A stretch of 43,898 nt of DNA from contig JALHTB010000127.1 of the NCBI GenBank assembly GCA_022865625.1, positions 1-43,898 of the forward strand, written 5' to 3'. The position numbers and the translations under genes were made by a program. This document shows positions 24,539 through 33,341 of the stretch, one piece after another; position 1 is the stretch's first letter, and the number at the start of each line of letters is the position of its first letter. The stretch comes from Candidatus Bathyarchaeota archaeon. GTDB lineage: Archaea > Thermoproteota > Bathyarchaeia > 40CM-2-53-6 > FEN-987. The notes under the pieces are model-generated. The model saw only the letters and a program-made list of their open reading frames with translations. It searched no databases and was not told the origin of the DNA.

Positions 24539-25030
24539 ATGACCTCGAAGAGAACAACCCTGAAGTCGAGTGAGGCGAAACTACTGCTTCACGATTTCAA
24601 GCACAAGTTTCCAGGATTTGTGGATGACATTCAAGGCAAGCAAATGGTCGAAGAAGTCCTTGTCGATGGTGGAAAGCTGTTCCTGTTGGGCGGTAGGCCC
24701 TTCGCTATTTCTACCGAGAACGGGCTCTTTCCCAGTCTAGCTAACGACGAATTGCTGAGGAGTCTCCCGTCGATTGTGGTGGACATGGGAGCGATCCCGC
24801 ACGTTTGCAGCGGAGCCGACATCATGAGGCCTGGCATCAAAGAGATGCATGGTGAATTTGGGAAAGGTGACGTTCTCCTGGTGAAGGACATCAGATTCGG
24901 CAAATCGATTGGCATTTGTGTTGCAGAAGTTTCGTCAGAGTCAATGCGCACGATGTCGAAGGGCAAGGCCGCGAAGAACGTGCACTACGTCGGGGATCAG
25001 TTCTGGCAGGCGTTGAAGAGTTCGAGATAG
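24539..25030 (+). CDS. PUA-domain RNA-binding protein (DUF1947/MCT-1-like)
   Basis: A 163-residue protein with an N-terminal DUF1947-like region (about 1-75) and a C-terminal PUA domain (about 78-155). The PUA segment is recognisable from VVDMGAIPHVCSGADIMRPGIKEM and the following strand GDVLLVKD, with GKSIGICVA. The layout matches eukaryotic MCT-1/DENR-type and archaeal PUA proteins thought to act on tRNA or the ribosome. It is divergent from the SmAP operon, with 139 bases between the starts. The precise function is unknown. Confidence 0.88.
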   Translation: MTSKRTTLKSSEAKLLLHDFKHKFPGFVDDIQGKQMVEEVLVDGGKLFLLGGRPFAISTENGLFPSLANDELLRSLPSIVVDMGAIPHVCSGADIMRPGIKEMHGEFGKGDVLLVKDIRFGKSIGICVAEVSSESMRTMSKGKAAKNVHYVGDQFWQALKSSR

Positions 25031-25133
25031 TGCACATTATGTCAAATTCTAGTAGATTTTCCCCGTTCTGGCCGCTTCACTTGTACGCGAGGTTGCACAC
25101 GTTCCTGCTACAAATGGTGCCAATGCCTGAAGG

Positions 25134-25140
25134 TTTAAAC
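25134..25140 (+). promoter_or_regulatory. TATA-like box upstream of sepF
   Basis: TTTAAAC lies about 53 bases before the ATG at 25190 and predicts a transcription start near 25163. Confidence 0.35.
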
Positions 25141-25189
25141 TTGCGCTCTGGACGCTAGTACCCGAGCTCACATCTTGCCGGTGTCCTCA

Positions 25190-25513
25190 ATGATCAAGCG
25201 GGGAACAGATTGCGCTGTCGACTCTCCATATGTTCGGGCTATGCCCCTGAGTCACTTGAAGGATCTTGACTTGATCGAGCGTGCCCTATCCGCTGGCAAC
25301 GTATTGATAGTCAAGATCACACCCATCGCGAAGAGGAGCGTCGAAGAGACTAAGATCGCTATCAATCAGCTCTCGAACTATGTCAAACGCGAGGGTGGAG
25401 ACATCGCAAGGCTTGGAGAAGAACGAGTTGTGCTGACTCCGCCTGGAATCAGGATTTGGAGAGTAAAAGGTCAGGCAAACGCCCCTCAGACAGCCACAGA
25501 GCACAGCAGCTAA
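25190..25513 (+). CDS. sepF: SepF-like cell division protein
   Basis: A protein of about 107 residues that is almost entirely the SepF domain: YVRAMPLSHLKDLDLIERAL, then VLIVKITPIAKRS, NQLSNYVKREGGDIARLG and the closing VLTPPGIRIWR. Archaeal SepF anchors FtsZ to the membrane and is essential for division in the lineages that have it. Here the N terminus is short and shows no clear amphipathic membrane helix. I chose the ATG at 25190; TTG (25175) and GTG (25181) starts in the same frame would add only a few residues. The C-terminal tail is Thr/Gln/Ser rich and probably disordered. Confidence 0.88.
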   Translation: MIKRGTDCAVDSPYVRAMPLSHLKDLDLIERALSAGNVLIVKITPIAKRSVEETKIAINQLSNYVKREGGDIARLGEERVVLTPPGIRIWRVKGQANAPQTATEHSS

Positions 25514-25535
25514 GGCAGAACTCGGGCGATTCATT

Positions 25536-27455
25536 CTACTTGAGTTTGATCGTCTCAAGTAGGTCAGGCGCGATGGTTCTGACCTTGAATGTTCGAGAGA
25601 CAGCATGAGCGAAGCTATCCACTTTGTGTCGCTCACCGTGTCCAACGACGACTTTGGAAGGTTTCGGTGAGATTCTTCGAAGGAAGGCGAGCAGCTGATT
25701 CCTGTCCGAATGGCCTGAGAATCCTTCTACACTCTCTATCTTCAGGTCCACCTTGATCGCCTCGATCTTCCCGTTTCTCCCCATCATCGAGACTTCTTTG
25801 ACTCCGTTCTTCAGTCGGCTGCCGAGTGTTCCTTCAATCTGGTAGCTGACGAATAGGAGAACGTTCTTGGGATCTGAGGCCATTTGCTTGAAGTAGTCTA
25901 TCGCAGGTCCACCTTCGAGCATACCCGAAGTGGCCATGATTATTGCCGGCTGCCCGGCGACTATCTGTTCTCGATCGCTTGGATGACTGACAACCGAGAA
26001 GTAGTCCGATTGAAACGGATTGATGTCTTTGTGGAGCATCTGGTCACGCAGTTCCCTGACCAAATACTCCGGAAAGGCCGTGTGAATCGCGGTAGCCTCC
26101 AAGATCATTCCTTCGAGGTAGATTGGCATCTCTTTGATGAGTCCGTTCTTCATGTAGCTGTCGAGGACAAGCATGACTTCTTGAGAGCGTCCTACTGCTG
26201 GGACCGGGATCAAGACCTTGCCGCCTTTCTCAGCTGCTTCATTCACGATGCTTGCGAGTTTGCCTTCTACACTTGTTCTCTCGGGCATGACATCTTCTTG
26301 TCCACCGTAGGTGCTCTCTATGACGAGCGTTTCCGCTCGTGGAAAAACGCATGATGCAGGCTCCAGTAGCATCGTCCGGCCGAACTTGAAGTCGCCGGTG
26401 TAGACGATGTTGTGGTATCCTTCACCAATGTGCAAGTGGATGATTGAGGAACCAAGTATGTGGCCTGCGTTGTGAAGGGTTAATTTGACGTCGGGTGCCA
26501 CGTCGGTGACTACGCCATACTTCAGTGGGATTGTGTGCATTACTGTTTCGCGGACATCTTTCTGATCGTATGGTGCATGTGCACCTTCTCTATTGTACAC
26601 GTCAAGGTAGTCCAATTGCAGGAGTGTCATGAGAATTCCAGTGGGTTCAGAGCAGTAGACGGGTCCGTCGTAACCGTACTTGTAGAGGAATGGAACGAAA
26701 CCACAGTGGTCGAGATGAGCATGTGAGATTATCACAGCATCGAGTCTGTCAATGTCGAACTCACTTGCGCCAATCTTGGGATAGGCATGAACCGGATCAT
26801 TCGAACCAGGATTTATTCCCAAGTCCAATAGGACGCTGCTCTCACTCGTTTGGACGAGCAAGGCGGAACGGCCCACTTCGTGGAATGCTCCGAGTGGAGT
26901 AATGAAGACGCCATCTCCAGTTCCAATCCTTGGTCTGAAGATGCGCTCTCCCACATCTCGCAGTATCCGATTCCTTGCCTCACTTTCTGAATGAAGAATG
27001 TGTCTTGTGCTGGTGACTATCTTTGATGGCATTGGCGGTGCTCTGAGCACTCTGGGCCGCCAACTCGTTGTCTTGATGACTTCTTGAAGTGTCGAACCAT
27101 CTTTCCCAATCGCGAGCCCAGGCTTCTTTGCTTCGATAGTCACTTCTCCCAATGACGGGTCAAAGGTGATGTTCGTGATCTCTGCATCTTGCGGAATCGC
27201 AGATTTGATCAGTTTCTCAGCTTCGGCCTCGGTTACTCTGATGGAAGGGTCTGAGCGTATCACGACGCGTTTGTGGAGCAGATTGACGATGTCTGTTACC
27301 ACATAGCTCTGTTCAAGAAGGAGAACGACATTCTTGACGTAGATCGCCAGTCGTGGGCCCTCAAACTCGATCCTTGTGATCTCGGCTTCTTTCGGCATAT
27401 TGGAGAGTATGGTCTCACGTATCCTTGCGTGGGAATCATCGATGGGTCTAGCCAT
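25536..27455 (-). CDS. fttA: FttA/aCPSF1: KH-domain beta-CASP ribonuclease, transcription termination factor
   Basis: A 639-residue archaeal CPSF73 homolog. Two N-terminal KH domains cover about residues 1-140 (GLAIGKDG at 113-120 is the KH GxxG loop). The metallo-beta-lactamase domain has HAHLDH at 245-250, and the beta-CASP domain follows, with GFSGHSDR and VVGHGERHK near the C terminus. This nuclease cleaves nascent RNA at U-rich sites and releases RNA polymerase in archaea. All metal ligands look intact. I chose the ATG at 27455 because AGGTG lies six bases upstream; the GTG at 27464 would sit inside that site. It is convergent with sepF (22 bases between stops). Confidence 0.96.
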   Translation of the reverse strand: MARPIDDSHARIRETILSNMPKEAEITRIEFEGPRLAIYVKNVVLLLEQSYVVTDIVNLLHKRVVIRSDPSIRVTEAEAEKLIKSAIPQDAEITNITFDPSLGEVTIEAKKPGLAIGKDGSTLQEVIKTTSWRPRVLRAPPMPSKIVTSTRHILHSESEARNRILRDVGERIFRPRIGTGDGVFITPLGAFHEVGRSALLVQTSESSVLLDLGINPGSNDPVHAYPKIGASEFDIDRLDAVIISHAHLDHCGFVPFLYKYGYDGPVYCSEPTGILMTLLQLDYLDVYNREGAHAPYDQKDVRETVMHTIPLKYGVVTDVAPDVKLTLHNAGHILGSSIIHLHIGEGYHNIVYTGDFKFGRTMLLEPASCVFPRAETLVIESTYGGQEDVMPERTSVEGKLASIVNEAAEKGGKVLIPVPAVGRSQEVMLVLDSYMKNGLIKEMPIYLEGMILEATAIHTAFPEYLVRELRDQMLHKDINPFQSDYFSVVSHPSDREQIVAGQPAIIMATSGMLEGGPAIDYFKQMASDPKNVLLFVSYQIEGTLGSRLKNGVKEVSMMGRNGKIEAIKVDLKIESVEGFSGHSDRNQLLAFLRRISPKPSKVVVGHGERHKVDSFAHAVSRTFKVRTIAPDLLETIKLK

Positions 27456-27495
27456 TGAGGACACCTTGAATGACAGGAAAGGAATGTGATATTGT

Positions 27496-28155
27496 CTAGC
27501 TTAGGGCGGAAAGGATTTTCTTCTTCTCGTCCTCACTCAATTCCTCGTATCCTTTACTTGTGACGAGGGCCACGTCAAAGCTGTCTCCGCTCGCTGAGTC
27601 TCTCTTCATGGCGGAGTTCACGGCCTTCACGACGACTGGAATCGCGTCTTTCACGGTTATTCCATCCTTGTAGTCGTTCTCGAGGACGCCGTATGCGACC
27701 GGGGAACCTGACCCTGTCGAGACGCATTTCTCCTCTGTCACGCTGCCCAGTGGATCAAGGGCAAATATGTGAGGTCCGGAAGTATCAACTCCTCCCAGCA
27801 AGGCCTGAATGATCAACGGGTAGTATCTATTAGCGAAGAGGAGATTCGATGTCAGGCTCGCGGCTGCGCTCACAGGCATGATGACGCCTTTCTCGTACTT
27901 GTACAGTTTCGAATTTGCTTTTACGATCTCGACAACATTCTGAGCGTCAGCAACTCCACCGGCTATGGTCATTGCGAGGTGGTCATCAATCTGGTAGACC
28001 TTCTTGGCATGCTTGTGTGCGACGAAATATCCCATCGTCGCGCGGGTGTCAGTGCCAAGAACTACTCCGTCGCGACAAACGACGCCTACGGTAGTGGTTC
28101 CTTTCAGCACATACTTCGATATTTTGTCTGTTGGTTGATTGTACATCTTGTTCAC
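27496..28155 (-). CDS. psmB: Proteasome subunit beta (catalytic)
   Basis: A 219-residue 20S proteasome beta subunit with a short propeptide. Autocleavage after Gly19 would expose Thr20 as the N-terminal nucleophile (G then TTTVGVV). The Asp at mature position 17 (GTDTR) and the GSGSP/SASGDSFDVA segments of the active site are present, so this is an active subunit. It contrasts with the second beta gene at 33342, which lacks the Thr. The GTG at 28155 or ATG at 28146 are both possible starts. A TATA-like box at 28234-28243 suggests a leader of 57-66 bases. Confidence 0.96.
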   Translation of the reverse strand: MNKMYNQPTDKISKYVLKGTTTVGVVCRDGVVLGTDTRATMGYFVAHKHAKKVYQIDDHLAMTIAGGVADAQNVVEIVKANSKLYKYEKGVIMPVSAAASLTSNLLFANRYYPLIIQALLGGVDTSGPHIFALDPLGSVTEEKCVSTGSGSPVAYGVLENDYKDGITVKDAIPVVVKAVNSAMKRDSASGDSFDVALVTSKGYEELSEDEKKKILSALS

Positions 28156-28269
28156 TTGCTCTCTCAGAGTTTCCCTGGGAGGACGTGAGAACCGCGCTTG
28201 GTAAGAACGCGTGGACCTATGAGACGCTGGAACCCTTAAAAATGTTTCCGGAGCGCCTAGGACCCCATT

Positions 28270-29040
28270 CTATGCTTTATTCTTCTCGGCTTCCTCTGCT
28301 GTCTTTGTCTCTTCGATTTTCGGTGCTGCGGGCCTCTTGTACGTTTCAAGGAACGAAATCTTGGAGATGTCCGGAAAGAACTTCTCGATGTCAGCCGACA
28401 TAGCCTTCTTTGCCAGCTGGAGATCCTCAAGGAAGAACGCTTCTTCCGGCACTTCTATTGTGAGGTCTTTCGCAACTGACTGGAGCCCAAACTTCGCCTG
28501 ATCCACTATAGGCAGACGCTTGTGTATCAGGTTTCGGATCTTGTCCTCCGAAGCTTCGACGACGCTTTGAACCGACACTTCGTAGACAAGTGTTCGACCT
28601 GCCAATGGGTGGTTGTAGTCCATTTGTACCCTGCCTGCGCCCACAGAACGAATCAGTCCGACCTTGCCGTCCAAGGTCACTTGAATGCCTGGCACTGGAG
28701 TGATTCCTTCGTTTCTGAGCCTTCTCAACGGGACGAGTCTCACTTTGGATGGGTCTCTTGTCCCGAATCCCTTGTCAGGAGGGACCTCAACTGCTGAAGA
28801 CTGTCCGGCCTCGAGACCTAAGAGTCCCTCATCGAGACCCTTTGGAACCCATCCTTCCCCTACAACCACGAAGAAAGGCTCGTATCTATGGGTCTCTGTA
28901 CCCTCAGCACCTTCTCCATGCTCGTGGTGGATTCCTTTCTCTTTGGCAACTGATTCTATCGTGGTATCTACTACGTCGCCGCTTTCTTTCACTTTCAGCG
29001 TGTAGTTGAGCAGGACGAAATCTCCGTTTTTGATCGGCAC
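28270..29040 (-). CDS. FKBP-type peptidyl-prolyl cis-trans isomerase (long archaeal/SlyD type)
   Basis: A protein of about 256 residues in the long archaeal FKBP class: an FKBP domain with an inserted chaperone (IF) domain, then a C-terminal extension of about 100 residues ending in a charged E/K-rich tail. FKBP landmarks are GDFVLLNYTLKV, FVVVGEGWVPKGLDEGLLGL and the closing YNHPLAGRTLVYEV. The frame is open upstream to 29211, but that part overlaps the aminotransferase gene and lacks domain sequence. I placed the start at the GTG at 29040, about 42 bases after a TATA-like AAGTTAAATC. Confidence 0.9.
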   Translation of the reverse strand: MPIKNGDFVLLNYTLKVKESGDVVDTTIESVAKEKGIHHEHGEGAEGTETHRYEPFFVVVGEGWVPKGLDEGLLGLEAGQSSAVEVPPDKGFGTRDPSKVRLVPLRRLRNEGITPVPGIQVTLDGKVGLIRSVGAGRVQMDYNHPLAGRTLVYEVSVQSVVEASEDKIRNLIHKRLPIVDQAKFGLQSVAKDLTIEVPEEAFFLEDLQLAKKAMSADIEKFFPDISKISFLETYKRPAAPKIEETKTAEEAEKNKA

Positions 29041-29137
29041 TGGATGTACCCCGACGGCTCCAACATTCAACGGGTCTGATTTAACTTTTTGACGTGACGC
29101 GCTAGTCAGACTGCTATTGTAGGTCTTGTGATTTCCA

Positions 29138-30295
29138 TCAGCTCTGCGTTCCGAAAACGTCGCGCGCTGCTCTTGAGCCAATACCGTATTCAAACTCGTG
29201 ACCCAGATCAACGAGTGTTGATTCTATAGCTCCGATGGTCGTGAGTATTTCGAACCGGGAGACTGTCCCCATTACTCCAACTCTGAACATCGCGCCTTTC
29301 AGTTTGCCCATGCCACCTGCGACCACAACGTGATATTGTTCTCTGAGCAGGTCTCTGAACTTCTTGTCGTCAATCCCGGGCATATGCTTGGCGGCAACGA
29401 CGGTTTGCGATCTAAATTCCTTATGCGGATAGATTTCGAAACTAAGCGCTTCGAGACCTTCATAGAGCGATCTTGCACACAGGTTGTGACGATCATAGCG
29501 AGCCTGCAATCCTTCCTCTTTGATCATCAATAGGGCCTCGTCAAGCGCGTAGAACAGTGTCACAGCTGGAGTATACGGAGTCTCGTAGTTCTGGATGAAT
29601 TTCCTATGTTCGAGGAGATTGAAATAGTAGGACCTTCGTGCGGTCTCCACAGTCTTCCAAGCTCGGTCATTGACCGAGAGAATCACCAACCCTGGGGGAG
29701 TCATCAAACACTTCTGGCTCCCTGCTATGCAAATGTCCACGCCCCATTCGTCGACTGGCAAGGCGTCTCCGCCCAAGATTGAGATCGCGTCCACAATAAA
29801 CAGTGCGCCGTGATCGTGGCAGATCTTTCCAATCTCTTTGAGGTTCCTCGTCGTGGCGCCGGTGGAAGTCTCGTTGTAGACAACGGCGAAAGCTTTGATG
29901 TCTTTCTCTCTCTTGAAGAGGTCTTCAACCTGCGAAGGAGTGATCGCCTTACCCCATTCGATGGGAATCTCGATGCCTTTTCCACCAAAAGCGGTGACGG
30001 CGTTTCTGAGTCTCTCGCTGAAGACTCCGTTGACAGGAACAGCAACCTTGTCCCCATTGGAGAGAATGTTCCTGATCGCGCATTCGACTCCTCCGGTCCC
30101 GGATGCTGTTAGGACGAATATGTCTCCCTTGGTCTCGAAGGCGAACTTGAGATTACTGAGTATTCTTCTATAGAGCTCACGGAACTCTGGGCCTCTATGA
30201 TTGATTATGGGCTTGGCCATAGCCCGCATGACTCGTGACGGAACATTCGTCGGCCCCGGCAGCATCAGAAGTTGCGAACCTTCCAACCTGTTCAC
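29138..30295 (-). CDS. Class V PLP aminotransferase (alanine-glyoxylate/serine-pyruvate type)
   Basis: A 385-residue fold-type I aminotransferase. The start PGPTNVPSRVMRAMA is the family signature, SGTGG at 65-69 binds the PLP phosphate, Asp169 in IVDAIS contacts the pyridine nitrogen and Lys195 in GSQKCLMTPPGL carries PLP. Relatives are alanine-glyoxylate, serine-glyoxylate or (S)-ureidoglycine-glyoxylate aminotransferases, so the substrate pair is undecided. In archaea the enzyme often supplies glycine or serine. It starts near 30295 and is divergent from the SAM hydroxide adenosyltransferase, with overlapping upstream regions. Confidence 0.93.
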   Translation of the reverse strand: MNRLEGSQLLMLPGPTNVPSRVMRAMAKPIINHRGPEFRELYRRILSNLKFAFETKGDIFVLTASGTGGVECAIRNILSNGDKVAVPVNGVFSERLRNAVTAFGGKGIEIPIEWGKAITPSQVEDLFKREKDIKAFAVVYNETSTGATTRNLKEIGKICHDHGALFIVDAISILGGDALPVDEWGVDICIAGSQKCLMTPPGLVILSVNDRAWKTVETARRSYYFNLLEHRKFIQNYETPYTPAVTLFYALDEALLMIKEEGLQARYDRHNLCARSLYEGLEALSFEIYPHKEFRSQTVVAAKHMPGIDDKKFRDLLREQYHVVVAGGMGKLKGAMFRVGVMGTVSRFEILTTIGAIESTLVDLGHEFEYGIGSRAARDVFGTQS

Positions 30296-30430
30296 TCCTC
30301 AACACGTAGCGGCATAACGGAGAAGCAGGGTCCCTCTAAACCCTTTCCACGCACAAGTGCGTTCTTGGTACTGTTCTTCCCGACGATGTTCTGGAAACGT
30401 TTTCTAAGTTGGAGCGCCACTTGGACCGGC

Positions 30431-31240
30431 ATGCGCGTCATCACACTACTCTCGGATTTCGGAAGCCGAGACCAGTATGTCTCTGAGATGAAGGGAACAA
30501 TACTCACCGTTTGTCCTTCGGCTACGATTGTGGACATCAGCCACGAGATCGAGAAGTTCAACATTCGAATGGGAGCGTTCGTGCTCGCTGCAGCTTCAAG
30601 CCACTTCCCTGCCGGCTCTATTCACGTCGCGGTCGTGGACCCAGATGTCGGTGGACAAAGGCGTGGTATCTTGATAGAAAGCCAGAGAGCCGTGTATGTG
30701 GGTCCTGACAATGGTCTACTTCTCCAAGCAGCTTTGAAAGATGGAATCAGGGAGGTCTACTCGATTGAGAATCAATCCTTCATGAAGACTCCCGTTTCAT
30801 CGACCTTCCATGGGAGAGACGTGTTTGCGTACACAGCTGCAAGGGTAGCATGTGGCGCCGAGCCATCTGAGGTTGGACCAAGGATTTCGGATCCGGTTTC
30901 AGCCAATAATGTCGAGTCAGTAGTCTCCCATGGCAGAATCAAATGCGAGGTGCTTTCTGTCGACACCTTCGGGAACATAGCGACAACCGCTAGCGAGAAG
31001 GATCTCGAAGTCGCGGGTATCCAAGTCGGGCGAAAGATTGTAATGCAAACGAAGAGGCGACCCTACAATCTGGAGACTGTGAGAACCTACTCAGCCGCCC
31101 CTGAAGGCAAGCCAGTCCTTCTGATCGGAAGCCACGGCTTCCTCGAGGTCGCAGTCAACAAGGGGAATGCGGCAAAGAGATTCCGCGTGCGTTCCGGCGA
31201 CAAGCTCATCTTCGCAAGAGGCCGGGGTTATCGGTCATAG
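30431..31240 (+). CDS. SAM hydroxide adenosyltransferase (DUF62 family)
   Basis: A 269-residue DUF62-family enzyme. Archaeal members split S-adenosylmethionine into adenosine and methionine using water, and fluorinase and chlorinase are halide-using relatives. Landmarks are ITLLSDFGSRDQYV at the start, VDISHEI, VVDPDVGG, GPDNGLL, FHGRDVFAY and DTFGNIATT. The frame is open upstream to 30272, but the family begins at MRVITLLSDFG, so the ATG at 30431 is used. Its 3' end overlaps the convergent NadM gene by 35 bases. Confidence 0.93.
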   Translation: MRVITLLSDFGSRDQYVSEMKGTILTVCPSATIVDISHEIEKFNIRMGAFVLAAASSHFPAGSIHVAVVDPDVGGQRRGILIESQRAVYVGPDNGLLLQAALKDGIREVYSIENQSFMKTPVSSTFHGRDVFAYTAARVACGAEPSEVGPRISDPVSANNVESVVSHGRIKCEVLSVDTFGNIATTASEKDLEVAGIQVGRKIVMQTKRRPYNLETVRTYSAAPEGKPVLLIGSHGFLEVAVNKGNAAKRFRVRSGDKLIFARGRGYRS

Positions 31241-31754
31241 CAAGCTCCCTGATCCTTTCAACTCCCCCAAAACTCACCAGTAATTCCGCCACACTCTTGG
31301 GGACCAAGGATTCCCAGTTCTTTCCCTTAAGGATCCTTTGACGGATCTCAGTGGCGGAGTAGATGGTTCGGTCGAAGAACGGAATTCGCTCGACTCTATA
31401 TCCACGCTCGTTGAAGAGACGCGATGTAAGCGGCTCATTTGTGAACACGATATCGAATCTGGGGACCTGAGACACGATGAAGGGCACCCATGTCGCATGA
31501 ATGTGAACGTCTCTGATTGGGATGATAACGTAAGTGGCAGGATCTATGTTCGCTTCTTTCAGAGCAGTGCGTACCATCTCAACGCGTTCTCCTGCTGTGA
31601 ACGGGTTCTTGTCTGAATGACTGTACTCCGCGCTTCCGACAACTATAATGAGTTCTTCCGCCTGTTCAAGTGCAGCTTTGATCCCGCTCAGGTGTCCTAG
31701 GTGGAATGGCTGGAATCTCCCAACGAATAGACCTCGCTTCAATTTGTGCGTCAA
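31206..31754 (-). CDS. nadM: Archaeal-type nicotinamide-nucleotide adenylyltransferase
   Basis: About 182 residues with the nucleotidyltransferase motif GRFQPFHLGH at residues 12-21 (H-x-G-H at 18-21) and the closing YSATEIR segment in place of ISSTxIR. NadM joins NMN or NaMN to ATP-derived AMP to complete NAD. The TTG at 31754 is my choice because AGGAG lies seven bases upstream and the length then matches the family. A GTG/ATG-type start further upstream (31787) is possible. It shares a bidirectional promoter region with rtcA. Confidence 0.93.
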   Translation of the reverse strand: MTHKLKRGLFVGRFQPFHLGHLSGIKAALEQAEELIIVVGSAEYSHSDKNPFTAGERVEMVRTALKEANIDPATYVIIPIRDVHIHATWVPFIVSQVPRFDIVFTNEPLTSRLFNERGYRVERIPFFDRTIYSATEIRQRILKGKNWESLVPKSVAELLVSFGGVERIRELAMTDNPGLLRR

Positions 31755-31847
31755 GTCATTTCTCCTCAGGATGGGTCCCAGACACAACCCTACGAGATTC
31801 TCTGCCCGTCGAATCGCATTCCCGAACAGGCCGGAGATGTTCTAAAG

Positions 31848-31858
31848 GGTAAATAAAC
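31848..31858. promoter_or_regulatory. A/T-rich box shared by the divergent nadM and rtcA genes
   Basis: GGTAAATAAAC reads as a TATA-like box in both directions. It predicts starts near 31881 for rtcA and near 31828 for nadM, and no second box is visible in the 165-bp gap between the two starts. Confidence 0.4.
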
Positions 31859-31919
31859 TAGAGGCATTTCTGTTTCGCGAATCGGGTCAGTTAATCCAGA
31901 TCTGGTGAGAGGAAAGAAA

Positions 31920-32981
31920 GTGATCGAGGTAGACGGCAGCTATGGGGAAGGCGGAGGTCAAGTCCTGAGAACCACAGTAGGCCTCTCGGCTCTGCTCGGA
32001 AAAGAAGTGCATGTCAAGAATATCCGCGCCAAACGGCCGAACCCTGGTCTCCGTGCACAACATATGACTGCCATCAAGGCAGTCGCAGCTCTCTCCGATG
32101 CGGAGACGAAAGGCCTTGAGATCGGATCGACTGATCTGTTCTTTGCTCCGAGGAAAAAAGCGTCCGGATCGTTCAAGTTCGATGTTGGCACTGCAGGAAG
32201 CATCTCGCTGGTGCTTCAGGCTTTGATGCCCACCGCCGCTTTCTCAGCAGGCGGAGCGGAATTCGAGATAACTGGTGGCACAGATGTGCGGTGGAGTCCA
32301 ACGATCGACTACGTTCGATTCGTTATCCTTCCCATCCTATCGAGACTCGGCTATTCTGCAGAGTTGAAGCTCCTCAGACGAGGGCACTATCCGAAGGGCG
32401 GAGGGAGAGTATGGATGAAGATCCAGGCCTGTAAGGGGCTAGCCCATCTCGTTCTGAATGAACGATCAGAGATCAAGAAGGTTCACGGGATCAGTCATTG
32501 CGTGAGGCTTCCCGGTCATGTTGCACAGAGACAGGCAACTGCGGCTCAGGACACGTTGAAAGAACTGCAACAAGTAGATGTCTCAATGAAACTGGAGGTA
32601 TATCCTCCCCAGACTGACCCGCACATCGCGCCCGGAAGTGGAATCGTTCTCTACACGGACGAAGGGTGCGGCACTGTTCTTGGAGCAGACAGCGTGGGGG
32701 AACGAGGAAAACCTGCAGAAGAAGTAGGTCATCAGGCAGCGAAGCTACTTTTAGAAGAGATCAAGAGCTGTGCCCCAATCGACAGGCACATGTCCGACAT
32801 CCTGATTCCCTACCTGGCAGTTGCGGAGGGAAAGTCGGAATTTCGGGCCTCCCAAATCACTATGCACACGATCACAAACGCCAAGATGGCCGAACTTGTA
32901 TCGGGCGCTGAGATCAAGATAGAAGGCGAACTCGGAAACCCGGGAACAATCAAAGTGAAAGGAATTGACCTGAGACCCTAG
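31920..32981 (+). CDS. rtcA: RNA 3'-terminal phosphate cyclase
   Basis: A 353-residue RtcA enzyme that converts RNA 3'-phosphate to the 2',3'-cyclic phosphate through an adenylylated histidine. The start IEVDGSYGEGGGQVLRT and the segment LRAQHMTAIKA are family marks. The nucleophile is His290 in DRHMSDIL. I chose the GTG at 31920 because GAGG lies seven bases upstream and archaeal RtcA normally begins at this residue; a GTG at 31905 adds five residues. Its stop overlaps the stop of the convergent DUF504 gene by four bases. Confidence 0.95.
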   Translation: MIEVDGSYGEGGGQVLRTTVGLSALLGKEVHVKNIRAKRPNPGLRAQHMTAIKAVAALSDAETKGLEIGSTDLFFAPRKKASGSFKFDVGTAGSISLVLQALMPTAAFSAGGAEFEITGGTDVRWSPTIDYVRFVILPILSRLGYSAELKLLRRGHYPKGGGRVWMKIQACKGLAHLVLNERSEIKKVHGISHCVRLPGHVAQRQATAAQDTLKELQQVDVSMKLEVYPPQTDPHIAPGSGIVLYTDEGCGTVLGADSVGERGKPAEEVGHQAAKLLLEEIKSCAPIDRHMSDILIPYLAVAEGKSEFRASQITMHTITNAKMAELVSGAEIKIEGELGNPGTIKVKGIDLRP

Positions 32982-33247
32982 TCAGTCGTCCGCATTCTCT
33001 TGGTCCAGACAGGCTTCCCGGTTCGAACGTTGACGATCTGCCGTACTCGATGGAAGGGAATCAATGTCTCATCTGATTCTCCTGTAGCGTAGGTGAACCA
33101 AGATGGGCCCACCTTTGTTATGTGCGAGGCGTTGATCTTGCGTGTATCTCCTGGGGCTCCCCGGTGAATGAAGTAGACGATGTAGTACTCTGCGCGTTCT
33201 CTCTTATCCCATGTCATCTTGTTGAAGACGTTCTTCAACGGGTGCAT
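32978..33247 (-). CDS. DUF504 (UPF0248) family protein
   Basis: An 89-residue member of the archaeal DUF504 family, recognised by the MHPLKNV start, YFIHRGAPGD in the middle and IPFHRVRQI near the end. Family members often neighbour RNA end-processing or ligase genes; here it is convergent with rtcA, overlapping by four bases. That context hints at a role in RNA repair, but no biochemical function is established that I can name. Confidence 0.9.
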   Translation of the reverse strand: MHPLKNVFNKMTWDKRERAEYYIVYFIHRGAPGDTRKINASHITKVGPSWFTYATGESDETLIPFHRVRQIVNVRTGKPVWTKRMRTTD

Positions 33248-33341
33248 GCTTGATCATCCGGGTTACAGGAAATGATAGACATCAACCTTAATAGAGTGGC
33301 CATTTTCATGCGAAGACTGCAACTGGTTTCTGGTGACTTGA

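Noticed and set aside
29041..29211. N-terminal extension of the FKBP frame
   Set aside because: It overlaps the aminotransferase gene, has no domain sequence and lies upstream of the TATA-like box that fits the GTG at 29040.
30272..30430. N-terminal extension of the SAM hydroxide adenosyltransferase frame
   Set aside because: The family begins at MRVITLLSDFG, and the upstream part overlaps the start of the divergent aminotransferase and its promoter region.
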